Shown piece after piece: positions 1 to 8,049 of a stretch of 64,000 bases of DNA. The DNA lies in NCBI GenBank assembly GCA_041653995.1, contig JBAZEK010000003.1, positions 62,001 through 126,000 of the forward strand. The letters run 5' to 3'. This stretch comes from Dehalococcoidia bacterium. Lineage in GTDB: Bacteria; Chloroflexota; Dehalococcoidia; GIF9; UBA5629. The notes beneath the pieces were generated by a model that was given only the letters and a program-made list of their open reading frames with translations, ran no database searches and was not told where the DNA came from. The stretch's first letter is position 1. Every line of letters starts with the position of its first letter. The position numbers were made by a program, and so were the translations under genes.

Positions 1-236
1 ACGCTATGCATGTCCTCGGCGAGCTACTGCCAAGGTTCGTCGAAATGCAGGTGTATCACTCCTTACTTGAATCAATCGCCAGCGAACAGTCGGCGCGCAT
101 GATGGCTATGCGCAATGCCACCGACAATGCCTACGATGTAATCGCCGAGCTTACGCTGACAATGAATAAAGCCCGCCAGGAGATGATCACCAAGGAACTG
201 CTCGATATCGTCGCAGGCGTTGAAGGTCTCAAATAG
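1..236 (+). CDS. atpG: ATP synthase F1 gamma subunit, C-terminal fragment (5' truncated by window edge)
   Basis: The reading frame is open from the window edge and ends at TAG 234-236. The peptide matches the C-terminal helix of F1 gamma, the rotor shaft that turns inside the alpha3beta3 ring. Visible family signatures are LLPRFVEMQVYHSLLES, the ARMMAMRNATDNA segment and a closing KARQEMITKELLDIV. About the last 78 residues are present. The stop codon overlaps the AGGAGG ribosome site (235-240) of the next gene, so the subunits are translationally coupled. The order gamma-beta-epsilon is the normal end of a bacterial atp operon. Confidence 0.95.
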   Translation, partial: AMHVLGELLPRFVEMQVYHSLLESIASEQSARMMAMRNATDNAYDVIAELTLTMNKARQEMITKELLDIVAGVEGLK

Positions 237-246
237 GAGGTGCAAT

Positions 247-1638
247 TTGGCAAAAGGTAAAGTAATTCAGGTCATCGGCACGGTAGTCGATGTCGAGTTT
301 CCTCAGGAGGAATTGCCTGCGATTTACAACGCCCTCGAGATAATGCAGGACGGCGAGAAGATCGTGCTGGAGACGGTGCAACATATCGGCAATAACTGGG
401 TGCGCTGCCTGTCCCTCTGCCCTACCGAGGGCCTTCAGAGGGGCGCGGTGGCCGTCGATACCGGTGCTCCCATCTCCGTACCGGTCGGCAAAGCCACACT
501 CGGACGCCTGTTCAATGTGTTCGGAGATCCCCTGGACAGGCTGGGAGAGATAAAGACTAAAGACAAGTTGCCCATTCACCGCGATCCCCCCAGCCTGGCA
601 GAACAGGAGACAACCATACAGATGCTGGAGACAGGCATCAAGGTTATCGACCTCATCACTCCTTTCACCAGGGGAGGCAAGATCGGAGCCTACGGCGGCG
701 CCGGCGTGGGCAAGACGGTCATCATCCAGGAGCTAATCCACAATATCGCCACCGCGCACGGCGGCTTCTCGGTATTTGCCGGCGTGGGAGAGAGGTCCAG
801 GGAAGGCAACGACCTCTGGCGTGAAATGAAAGAATCAGGCGTCATCGAGAAGACCATCATGGTCTTCGGCCAGATGAACGAGCCTCCCGGCGTCCGTGCC
901 CGCGTGGCGCTCACCGGGGTAACATTTGCAGAACACTTCCGCGACCACGAGGGATTGGATGTGCTGCTTTTCGTCGATAACATTTACCGCCACATTCTCG
1001 CCAACATGGAAGTATCAGCGCTGCTCGGCCGCATGCCTTCAGCCGTGGGCTATCAGCCTACGCTGGGCACCGACGTGGCCGAGATGGAAGACCGCATCAC
1101 GTCGACCAAGAAGGGTTCGATCACCTCGTTCCAGGCCATCTATGTGCCGGCGGATGACTACACCGATCCCGGCATCGTCACAACCTTCGGCCATCTCGAT
1201 GGAGTCGTATCGCTCGAGCGCGCGATCGCGGCACAGGGTTTCTACCCGGCGGTGGACCCCCTAGCCTCCACCTCGCGCATTCTCGATCCACAGGTCGTGG
1301 GAGAGGACCACTACCAGGCTGCCCGCGGCATTCAGAAGGTGCTGCAGCGCTACAAGGACCTGCAGGACGTTATCGCCATCCTGGGAATGGAAGAGCTGAG
1401 CGAAGAAGACAAGGTGACCGTCAACAGGGCGCGCCGCATACAGAGATTCCTTACGCAGCCTATGTTCGTGGCGGAGCCTTTCACGGGCATACCGGGCAAA
1501 TATGTGACGATTAAGGAGACCGTCCGCGGGTTTAAAGAGATACTTGAAGGCAAATGGGACCACCTCCCCGAATCTGCATTCGTAATGGTGGGTACTATTG
1601 AAGAAGCTGCAGAGAAAGCACAAAAATTAGAGGCGTAA
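247..1638 (+). CDS. atpD: ATP synthase F1 beta subunit
   Basis: Catalytic subunit of F1-ATPase that makes ATP at the membrane. I chose the TTG start at 247 because AGGAGG lies 6 nt upstream and the protein then begins LAKGKVIQVIGTVVDVEF, as the family does; an upstream in-frame ATG at 220 lies inside atpG. The length of 463 residues is normal. Walker A GGAGVGKT is near residue 150, the Walker B region reads VLLFVDNIYRH, and the lever loop is EELSEED, a variant of DELSEED. The stretch NIYRHILANMEVSALL differs from the usual NIFRFTQAGSEVSALL, so the sequence is somewhat divergent, but catalytic features are kept. The gene lies 2 nt before atpC. Confidence 0.97.
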   Translation: MAKGKVIQVIGTVVDVEFPQEELPAIYNALEIMQDGEKIVLETVQHIGNNWVRCLSLCPTEGLQRGAVAVDTGAPISVPVGKATLGRLFNVFGDPLDRLGEIKTKDKLPIHRDPPSLAEQETTIQMLETGIKVIDLITPFTRGGKIGAYGGAGVGKTVIIQELIHNIATAHGGFSVFAGVGERSREGNDLWREMKESGVIEKTIMVFGQMNEPPGVRARVALTGVTFAEHFRDHEGLDVLLFVDNIYRHILANMEVSALLGRMPSAVGYQPTLGTDVAEMEDRITSTKKGSITSFQAIYVPADDYTDPGIVTTFGHLDGVVSLERAIAAQGFYPAVDPLASTSRILDPQVVGEDHYQAARGIQKVLQRYKDLQDVIAILGMEELSEEDKVTVNRARRIQRFLTQPMFVAEPFTGIPGKYVTIKETVRGFKEILEGKWDHLPESAFVMVGTIEEAAEKAQKLEA

Positions 1639-1640
1639 TC

Positions 1641-2072
1641 ATGCCGACAATGAAGTTAGAGATAGTCACTGCCGAGCGCCAGATCTTTTCCGGCGATGTA
1701 ACTACAGTCATTGCCGAGGGCACCGAGGGGCAGATGACCGTACTTCCCAAGCATGCCCCCCTCATCACCATGCTTGCACCGGGCGAGCTTGTCATACGTA
1801 AAGATGGAGACGAGCAATATATGGTTATCACCGGCGGTTTCATGGAGGTCATGCCGGAAAAAGTGATCGTGCTGGCCGACTCTTGCGAGAGATGCGATGA
1901 GATCGATCTTGAACGCGCCGCTGCAGCAAAGCAGCGAGCAGAAGAACGGCTCAAGTCAATCACCTCTGATATCGATCAGTCGAGGGCGGAGGCTGCCCTC
2001 AGGCGTTCTCTCGCCCGCCTGCGCGTTGCTGAAAAACGCCGCAGAACACCAGGCTACAAGCCCCGCGTATAG
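1641..2072 (+). CDS. atpC: ATP synthase F1 epsilon subunit
   Basis: Central-stalk subunit that couples gamma rotation to the c-ring and can inhibit hydrolysis. The 143-residue protein has the N-terminal beta-sandwich (MKLEIVTAERQIFSGDV, EGQMTVLPKHAPLI, GELVIRKDG) and the C-terminal helical hairpin (about residues 90-135, rich in Ala, Arg and Glu). It starts 2 nt after atpD and is the last gene of the operon, followed by a strong hairpin. The final residues RRRTPGYKPRV are basic and not part of the usual core. Confidence 0.95.
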   Translation: MPTMKLEIVTAERQIFSGDVTTVIAEGTEGQMTVLPKHAPLITMLAPGELVIRKDGDEQYMVITGGFMEVMPEKVIVLADSCERCDEIDLERAAAAKQRAEERLKSITSDIDQSRAEAALRRSLARLRVAEKRRRTPGYKPRV

Positions 2073-2089
2073 ATTGCAGAAAAAATATA

Positions 2090-2125
2090 AGCCAATATCG
2101 ATCGTTCGGTCGATATTGGCTTTTT
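2090..2125. terminator. Bidirectional rho-independent terminator between atpC and khpA
   Basis: A perfect 12-bp stem (AGCCAATATCGA at 2090-2101 with TCGATATTGGCT at 2110-2121) encloses an 8-nt loop and is followed by a T-run on the plus strand. On the minus strand the same stem is followed by TATATTTTTTC. It sits between convergent atpC and khpA and can end both transcripts. Confidence 0.9.
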
Positions 2126-2141
2126 AATTGCCGGCTAATAT

Positions 2142-2369
2142 TTAGATTATCTCGAGTCTGACTCTGGTACCTTCTTTGGTGGCGACCACGCGCAAAAGGG
2201 TGCGCATGGCTTCAGCAACCCTTCCCTGCTTGCCGATTACCCGGCCCTTGTCCTCTGCATTGACCTCCAGCTTGATGACCACACCCCCCGCATCAGTCTC
2301 CTGCGTTACCTTGACATCATCGGGCGCGCTCACGATACACCGGGCAATGTATTCGACTAACTCCTTCAT
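2142..2369 (-). CDS. khpA: KH-domain RNA-binding protein KhpA (YlqC family)
   Basis: Small RNA-binding protein of 75 residues, essentially a single KH domain. The GxxG loop is seen as VIGKQGRV at about residues 45-52, flanked by the expected beta strands (KVTQETDAGGVVIKLEV and TRVRLEII). In Firmicutes KhpA pairs with KhpB and influences cell division and sRNA function; whether KhpB exists here cannot be seen. The start codon overlaps the rpsP stop (ATGA, 2366-2369), the classic rpsP-khpA coupling. Confidence 0.93.
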   Translation of the reverse strand: MKELVEYIARCIVSAPDDVKVTQETDAGGVVIKLEVNAEDKGRVIGKQGRVAEAMRTLLRVVATKEGTRVRLEII

Positions 2370-2713
2370 GCTGCCTTCACCTCAGTTGTAGATTTGGACT
2401 TCTTCTTCACCTTCTGAGTAGTCTTCTGTACTGCCTGTTTGAATTTTCTTGAAGGATGCGCCGCGTTAAATTTTGCCATCACGCCGGTTTTAGCCAGCAA
2501 CCTGTATGTCGTCTCCGTCGGCTGGGCGCCTTTCTCCAGCCAGGCCAGAGCCTTGTCCTCATTTATATTTACAGTCTCAGGGTCATTTAGCGGATTATAA
2601 TTCCCTATGACTTCAATGAAAGCGCCTTCTCGGGGTGACTTGCTGTCGGTCACCACAATCCTGTACATAGGCTTATGTCTGGCGCCTGTCCTTCTTAACC
2701 TGATTTTTACCAT
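2366..2713 (-). CDS. rpsP: 30S ribosomal protein S16
   Basis: Small-subunit assembly protein. The N-terminal MVKIRLRRTGARHKPMYRIV and the GNYNPL motif are diagnostic. The protein has 115 residues against about 80-90 for a typical S16; the excess is a Lys-rich C-terminal tail (about residues 88-115, FKQAVQKTTQKVKKKSKSTT) that probably lies on rRNA. It is the first gene of a two-gene operon with khpA and is driven by a near-consensus promoter at 2753-2781. Confidence 0.95.
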   Translation of the reverse strand: MVKIRLRRTGARHKPMYRIVVTDSKSPREGAFIEVIGNYNPLNDPETVNINEDKALAWLEKGAQPTETTYRLLAKTGVMAKFNAAHPSRKFKQAVQKTTQKVKKKSKSTTEVKAA

Positions 2714-2752
2714 GATATCGGTTTACCTGTAGTCCTTTATTTTTTACTGGTT

Positions 2753-2781
2753 ATTATGCCGGAAGCGTTCGTACCTGTCAA
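2753..2781 (-). promoter_or_regulatory. sigma70-type promoter of rpsP-khpA
   Basis: Read on the minus strand, TTGACA (2781-2776) is followed by exactly 17 nt and CATAAT (2758-2753). The predicted start is near 2746, giving a leader of about 30 nt before the rpsP ATG. It is the best -35/-10 pair in the window and shows that a housekeeping sigma70 consensus applies to this organism. Confidence 0.8.
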
Positions 2782-2860
2782 CAATATCGCATATTACATC
2801 CATCGTTAATGCTCGTGACCCGGCATATATCCGGCCATGAAATCAGGAGGGGAAATGGTT

Positions 2861-2866
2861 TATAAT
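2861..2866 (+). promoter_or_regulatory. -10 box upstream of CoA-ligase alpha gene
   Basis: TATAAT lies 31 nt before the TTG start at 2898, leaving a short leader that holds the GGAGG site at 2886-2890. No good -35 is visible (TGAAAT at 2838-2843 with a 17-nt spacer is weak). Confidence 0.5.
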
Positions 2867-2897
2867 CCATCCAACGCCTTTATCCGGAGGTCCTGCC

Positions 2898-4340
2898 TTG
2901 CCATCGATAATAGAGCAGCTCGATTGCATATTTAAACCTGGATCCATGGCCATCATCGGCGTCTCGGACAATATCGCCAAATGGGGATATATGATGGTCG
3001 AAAGGCCCTTGCGCACAGGCTATCGCGGCCGGATATATCCCGTTAATCCTCAGGGCGGCACATTACTGGGTTTGCCCTCTTACCGCTCAGTTAAAGACAT
3101 ACCCGGACAGGTGGACCTGGCCGTTAAAACGGTCCAGGCAATACATGTGCCTGCTGTTATGCAGGAATGCGTGGATAAGGGTGTCAGGGGAGCTATATTG
3201 ATATCTGCCGGCTTCGCTGAAACAGGTGGAGCAGGAAAGGCGCTTCAGGAAAGAGTCATGAGTATCGCGGCGAATGGAGGCATACGCTGCGTGGGACCCA
3301 ACTGCATGGGTATCTGGAGCGCGGCAGCTTGCCTCAACAACGCCTTCGAAAAGGCACCCAAACAGGGACATATCACCTTTATCTCGCAAAGCGGCACGTT
3401 CGGGGGATACATGGCGGACATGGCCGGTAGCAAGGGCTTCGGCCTCCGAACTTTCATCAGCATCGGCAACCAGGCTGACCTAACCGTTGCAGACTACATC
3501 GAATACTTCTCATGCGATGAAGAGACCAGGGTTATCATACTATACCTGGAAGGCATTAAAGACGGCAGAAGGTTCTTTGAGAGCTGTAAGGAAACTCTCC
3601 GGAAGAAGCCGATCGTGCTCTACAAGGGCGGAAGCTCGCCCGCCGGCGCCCGTGCAACCATGTCGCATACTGCATCCATCGCAGGTTCAGACCTGGTCTT
3701 CCAGAGCGCCTGCGAACAACTCGGCCTGATACGAGCGCAAGAGTCTTTCCAGACCTTCGATCTGGCGGTCGCGTTCCTCAGCTCGCCACTGCCTCCCGGC
3801 AAAAGAATTGGCGTGCTGGGTACCGGAGGGCAGGGTGTCGTATCAACTGACGCCTGTCAAAAGCTGGGACTTGAGGTGCCGGAGCTGGATAAAGATACCT
3901 GTGCAGCCCTGATGAAAATGCTTCCTCCCCACGCCCCACCTCCAACCAATCCCGTAGACTTTGCCGGAAGCTATCGCACGGCTATGGATGAAGCCAACGT
4001 AGTGGAAACCTTATTGAAGCTGGAATATATCGACGGCTTCATCAGCAACGTGCCGATCAATCCGTTCGTCTGGGGATTAAAGCTCGATAGTCTTCCCGCG
4101 GATGTGCTGAAAAACATAAAACGGCTCACCGATGAAGGGACGAATCGTTTTTGTGACCTGCCCCGTATCTACGGGAAGCCGGTGGTCTGTGTACGCTGGT
4201 ACAGCGACGTTAAAGAAGACCCCGTATCGGATGCGCTGAAAGAGTCCGGTATCCCTGTATACGATACGCCGGAACAGTGCGCCCGGGCTATGGCCGCACT
4301 GGCCGGATACTCCCGCCTGCGCCGTTCACCGGATCTATAA
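2898..4340 (+). CDS. NDP-forming acyl-CoA synthetase, alpha-type subunit (CoA-binding protein)
   Basis: Belongs to the ADP/GDP-forming acyl-CoA synthetase family, which interconverts acyl-CoA and acid plus NTP. The 480 residues hold a CoA-binding Rossmann domain (PGSMAIIGVSDNIAKWG near residue 16) and two succinyl-CoA-ligase-like domains (ISQSGTFGGYMADMA; ISIGNQADLTVADY). SHTASIAGSD near 255 contains the His expected to be phosphorylated in the alpha subunit. There is no ATP-grasp (beta) domain, so a partner is needed. The TTG start is chosen because GGAGG lies 7 nt upstream. A paralogue is at 38801-40198. The natural acyl substrate cannot be told from sequence. Confidence 0.85.
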   Translation: MPSIIEQLDCIFKPGSMAIIGVSDNIAKWGYMMVERPLRTGYRGRIYPVNPQGGTLLGLPSYRSVKDIPGQVDLAVKTVQAIHVPAVMQECVDKGVRGAILISAGFAETGGAGKALQERVMSIAANGGIRCVGPNCMGIWSAAACLNNAFEKAPKQGHITFISQSGTFGGYMADMAGSKGFGLRTFISIGNQADLTVADYIEYFSCDEETRVIILYLEGIKDGRRFFESCKETLRKKPIVLYKGGSSPAGARATMSHTASIAGSDLVFQSACEQLGLIRAQESFQTFDLAVAFLSSPLPPGKRIGVLGTGGQGVVSTDACQKLGLEVPELDKDTCAALMKMLPPHAPPPTNPVDFAGSYRTAMDEANVVETLLKLEYIDGFISNVPINPFVWGLKLDSLPADVLKNIKRLTDEGTNRFCDLPRIYGKPVVCVRWYSDVKEDPVSDALKESGIPVYDTPEQCARAMAALAGYSRLRRSPDL

Positions 4341-4353
4341 ATTATTGGCGCAA

Positions 4354-4818
4354 CTATTTTATATCGAAAGGCACTGCCAGCTTCTCGATATTATTTACAT
4401 AGAGCACGACTTTATAACTGCCTTTGTACCAGCCGCCCGCCGGCATGTGCTTGTAAAACGCCAGATAGTAAGCCTCACCGCCTCCCTGCGCGCTGGTATA
4501 TATCTCATCGAGCAGTTCGTTGTCCTTTCCGACAGCTTCGCCATTAACGTAGTACCAGCTGGCTTTGATTAAATCCTCCTCCGTGACACCCGAGACCTTG
4601 AACGAACAATAGATGGCTGGCGTATCGGGTGCGAACACCGTGCTTACGGCACTGGTGGGTTTTGAATCGTTGTCCACAGAAGTGGTTATCACCCCTTCAG
4701 TGATTGCGGATTTATCGGGCCGGCTGACCTCTGTTCCCGGACTACTGCAGCCGGCGAATACGCACAGCAGAGCCGCCGCCATGATTGAAACAATAATATA
4801 TGATCGTATTGATCTCAT
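4354..4818 (-). CDS. Putative small lipoprotein of unknown function
   Basis: A 154-residue product beginning MRSIRSYIIVSIMAAALL with a signal peptide and a lipobox-like FAGC near residue 23, so it is probably lipid-anchored outside the cytoplasmic membrane. After a Ser/Thr/Asp-rich linker there is a beta-rich domain (AIYCSFKVSGV, ASWYYVNGEAVG, GSYKVVLYVNN) resembling an Ig-like or cell-surface fold. I chose ATG 4818 over upstream in-frame codons because an AGGGGGT site lies about 10 nt before it. It is convergent with the CoA-ligase gene (13-nt gap). No family is recognised with confidence. Confidence 0.7.
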   Translation of the reverse strand: MRSIRSYIIVSIMAAALLCVFAGCSSPGTEVSRPDKSAITEGVITTSVDNDSKPTSAVSTVFAPDTPAIYCSFKVSGVTEEDLIKASWYYVNGEAVGKDNELLDEIYTSAQGGGEAYYLAFYKHMPAGGWYKGSYKVVLYVNNIEKLAVPFDIK

Positions 4819-5013
4819 ATCTATTAACCCCCTGTATTCGTTCCTCCGATAGTATCCTCTTATAAACGTGAATAATTCTATAGCCAATCCTATCATTTTT
4901 CAAAATTACGCGGGCCCCGCTGGCCACTTCATCCGCTGTTGAAGCGGATAAAACCGCAGTCGGCACGAAATATCAGTACCATCGCTGCAACCTTATGATT
5001 AAGCCGGCGTTAT

Positions 5014-5043
5014 TTGTAATATACAGCGTTCAGCCTTTATAAT
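5014..5043 (+). promoter_or_regulatory. Promoter of nfi, predicted to give a leaderless mRNA
   Basis: TTGTAA (5014-5019), an 18-nt spacer and TATAAT (5038-5043). Only 7 nt separate the -10 box from the ATG at 5051, so transcription should start at or next to the start codon. No Shine-Dalgarno sequence is present. Confidence 0.7.
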
Positions 5044-5050
5044 CAGCTTT

Positions 5051-5746
5051 ATGAAAATTCCCCCCTGCCATCGCTGGGACCTCAATGTCAGTCAGGCGCG
5101 TGAACTGCAGGTCAAACTCTCAGATAAGGTCATGCGCTGTAATGATAAAATGGATATTAAACTGATAGCCGGAATCGATGTTTCGGTATCCCGGTATTCA
5201 AGGACCGGACGCGCGGCAGTTGTTGTGGTGAATTACCCTGATCTCGAGGTCCGCGATATCTCTGTCGCCGAGGGCGCTATCGATTTCCCGTACGTCCCAG
5301 GCCTGTTATCGTTCAGGGAAGCGCCGCTGGCCTTGCAGGCGTGCAATGGATTAGAGACGCGACCCGACCTGCTGATGGTGGACGGACAGGGCCTCGCCCA
5401 TCCCAGGAGGCTGGGGATCGCATCCCACCTCGGGTTGCTGTTGAATATACCGTCCATCGGGTGCGCCAAGTCCCGTTTGATCGGCACACATGATTCATTG
5501 CCTGAGGAAGCCGGGAGTTACAGCCTGCTCTTGGAGAAAGATGAGGTAATCGGAGCAGTGGTCAGGACGAAGCGTGCGGTTAAACCCCTTTACGTATCGA
5601 TCGGGCACAGAACCGACCTTGACAGCGCCATCAGGCTGGTGCTGAGTTGCTGCCGGGGTTTCCGCCTACCGCAGCCTACCCGCCTGGCACATATTGCGGC
5701 CGGAGGATCATCCGATTTGTCCGCCTGTATGATGAACGGAAGATAA
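5051..5746 (+). CDS. nfi: Endonuclease V (deoxyinosine 3' endonuclease)
   Basis: Repair enzyme that nicks DNA one phosphate 3' of deaminated adenine (hypoxanthine). The family motifs are clear: IAGIDVSVS near residue 39, FPYVPGLLSFRE near 78 (the wedge that reads inosine), DGQGLAHPRRLGIASHLG near 115, and CAKSRLIG near 141. Length of 231 residues is normal. The gene seems to be read from its own leaderless promoter and stands 8 nt before prfB, which may be co-transcribed. The ATG at 5051 is the only good start. Confidence 0.93.
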   Translation: MKIPPCHRWDLNVSQARELQVKLSDKVMRCNDKMDIKLIAGIDVSVSRYSRTGRAAVVVVNYPDLEVRDISVAEGAIDFPYVPGLLSFREAPLALQACNGLETRPDLLMVDGQGLAHPRRLGIASHLGLLLNIPSIGCAKSRLIGTHDSLPEEAGSYSLLLEKDEVIGAVVRTKRAVKPLYVSIGHRTDLDSAIRLVLSCCRGFRLPQPTRLAHIAAGGSSDLSACMMNGR

Positions 5747-5754
5747 AATAGTCT

Positions 5755-6859
5755 ATGCTGGAAGAAAAAACACGTATTGAAGAGCTGCGACGCAGGATCT
5801 CCGCCATCATGGAGCATCTTTGACATCGCGGGGAAAGAGAAACGACTATTTGAGCTGGAGGCAAAGACATCCGATCCCGGATTCTGGTCCGACCAGCAAA
5901 CGGCGCAATCCGTTATGCGCCAGATAGGTTCGCTTAAAGATACTGCTGCACAGTGGCGCGACATAGAAAAGAGCGCATCCGGCGTAGCGGAGGTCATATC
6001 CATAGCCCTTGCCGAGAGCGATCAATCCTTAAAGACCGATGTCCACACAGAGATCGACCGTATTAAGGCGCATTTCGATCAGATTGAGGTACAGCTCATG
6101 CTGGACGGACCCTACGACAGCAGGGATGCCATACTCGCCATACATGCCGGCGCAGGGGGAACCGAATCACAGGACTGGGCCCAGATGCTGATGCGCATGT
6201 TCGTGCGCTGGGCCGAGCGGCACAAGCTGCAATCCGATGTACTGGATGTCTCACCCGGAGACGAGGCCGGAATTAAAAGCGCTACCATTGAGATCAAGGG
6301 GAATTTCTCGTACGGAAAACTCAAGTCCGAGCATGGCGTGCACAGGCTGGTGCGCCTCTCTCCCTTCGACGCCGACCATGCGCGTCATACATCTTTCGCC
6401 CTGGTAGAGGTCATGCCCGAAGCGGAGGCCCGGACCGATCTGCAGATCAACCCTGAAGATATCCGCGTAGACACCTTCAGGTCAAGCGGACCCGGGGGGC
6501 AGCACATGCAAAAAACCAGCAGCGCGGTGAGGATTACGCATATCCCCACCGGCCTGGTGGTAAGCTGCCAGAGCGAGCGCTCGCAACATCAGAACAAGGA
6601 GAGCGCACTCAGGGTGTTATACGCCCGCCTGCTTGAGATAGAGATCGAAAAAAGGGAGGCTGAGAAAGCCAAGATCAAAGGAAAACGCATCGACGCCGGC
6701 TGGGGCAACCAGATCAGGAGCTATGTGCTTCACCCTTACAAGATGGTCAAGGATCACAGGACGGAATACGAGACCAGCAATACCGCTGCCGTGCTGGAAG
6801 GCGAGATCGATGAGTTAATCAATGCGTATTTACGCTCGAAAGTTGGAGAAGATAAATGA
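5755..6859 (+). CDS. prfB: Peptide chain release factor 2, expressed by programmed +1 frameshift
   Basis: RF2 ends translation at UGA and UAA. Codons 1-22 run from ATG 5755 in one frame to an in-frame TGA at 5821-5823; the rest continues in the +1 frame from GAC 5822 to the stop at 6857-6859, giving 367 residues. The SPF anticodon-like tripeptide is at about 202-204 and the catalytic GGQ at about 247-249, both as in E. coli RF2. A gene finder without frameshift logic would start falsely at 5777. It overlaps the next gene by ATGA (6856-6859). Confidence 0.97.
5811..5824 (+). other. RF2 autoregulatory +1 frameshift site
   Basis: The order is GGAG (5811-5814), 3 nt, the slippery CTT (5818-5820), TGA (5821-5823), then C. 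Spacing of the internal Shine-Dalgarno-like GGAG to CTT equals that of E. coli prfB. When RF2 is scarce the ribosome slips +1 on CTT-T and makes full-length protein. Confidence 0.95.
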
Positions 6860-8049
6860 TAAGGCAGATTACTATTATCCTGCTGCTGTTGCTGATATAC
6901 CTGATGCCGGCTGCCGTCTCTGCAGCCGACGATGTCAGGCTGCTGGATTCGAGCACGGAGGCAGATTTTCCCAACATGCTCACGTTTAAAGTTAGGGCCG
7001 AAAGCGCCGATCCCATTACGCGCATCAGGCTCCGCTACGAAGTCGACAAGAAAATGTACTCACCGACCTTTGCCGAGGCCTGGCTCGTGTTTCAGCCGGC
7101 CAGAAACATCGAGGCCGCCTGGAGCTGGGATATGCGCAAAGGCATGTTACCGCCCGGAGCCACAGTCACCTACTGGTGGGTAATCGAGGACGACGCAGGC
7201 AACAGGCTGACCACGCCAAAAAATATTATTACTTTCGATGATACACGTTACAAGTGGCAGAAGGTCAGCGATCAGAATATTAATATTTACTGGTACCGGG
7301 GAAGCAGTTCCTTTTCCGGCGACCTGCTCAAGGCCGCGACGGATGCAAAGGGAAGGTTGGAGAGGGATACGGGTGTAACTCTGGATAAACCGGTCCATAT
7401 CTATATATACGCGAATTTCAGCGATCTTCGTGAATCCATTATAGCTCCCGACGAGTGGACGGGGGGCGTGGCCTACAGGGGATTTAACATCATCTCCATC
7501 GGTATTTCACCCAATAACCTGGCATGGGGTAAAAAAGCCGTAGCACACGAGTTGGGCCATCTGATGACGCAACAGGTCACGGTCAGCCCCTACGGGGAAA
7601 CCAGACCATACTGGCTGGACGAGGGGCTGGCAATGCATGCCGAAGGAGAACAGAGCGAAGCCGCCAGGGAAGAGTTTCAAAGGTCCATTGAGGACGGCCG
7701 CATTGCTACCCTGCAATCCCTTACAAGCCCTTTTCCGGCCGATCCCCAGGAAGCCTATTTCGCTTATGCTCAGAGCCAGAGCGTAATAGAATACCTGATA
7801 AACGTTCACGGCAGGGAGAAGATCCACCGGTTGCTTGTTCTGATCAACGACGGCTACAGCCTTGACGACGCTTTGACCAATGTCTACGGATTCAACCTGA
7901 GTGGTCTGGACGATGCATGGTTGGAATATATGACAGCCGCGCCGCAGGCTAATGCCGTCCCGGGCGAGATCACTTCTCATGTGCCCGGTACAGCCTGCAT
8001 CCTCAGCTTATCCCCTGTTGCCTATACGGTTGCCCGGGGAGGCGTTTAG
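6856..8049 (+). CDS. Secreted/membrane gluzincin-type metallopeptidase (peptidase MA-like)
   Basis: A 397-residue protein with an N-terminal signal sequence (hydrophobic residues about 4-22, cleavage after VSA likely). The zinc site is HELGH at 231-235 with the third ligand Glu256 in the WLDEGLAMH motif, the pattern of peptidase MA-like proteins. An N-terminal beta-domain (residues 30-130) resembles a carbohydrate or protein-binding module. It is translationally coupled to prfB by ATGA and its stop abuts the radC ATG with no gap. Substrate is unknown. The tail after the catalytic domain is short and lacks the usual clear C-terminal anchor. Confidence 0.8.
   Translation: MIRQITIILLLLLIYLMPAAVSAADDVRLLDSSTEADFPNMLTFKVRAESADPITRIRLRYEVDKKMYSPTFAEAWLVFQPARNIEAAWSWDMRKGMLPPGATVTYWWVIEDDAGNRLTTPKNIITFDDTRYKWQKVSDQNINIYWYRGSSSFSGDLLKAATDAKGRLERDTGVTLDKPVHIYIYANFSDLRESIIAPDEWTGGVAYRGFNIISIGISPNNLAWGKKAVAHELGHLMTQQVTVSPYGETRPYWLDEGLAMHAEGEQSEAAREEFQRSIEDGRIATLQSLTSPFPADPQEAYFAYAQSQSVIEYLINVHGREKIHRLLVLINDGYSLDDALTNVYGFNLSGLDDAWLEYMTAAPQANAVPGEITSHVPGTACILSLSPVAYTVARGGV

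Noticed and set aside
4931..4949. A hairpin ATCCGCT/AGCGGAT as terminator
   Set aside because: Stem is only 7 bp and it is followed by A residues on the plus strand, with no T-run on either strand.
5777..6859. A prfB start at ATG 5777
   Set aside because: It lies out of frame within the true RF2 N-terminus; the conserved frameshift site gives the correct start at 5755.
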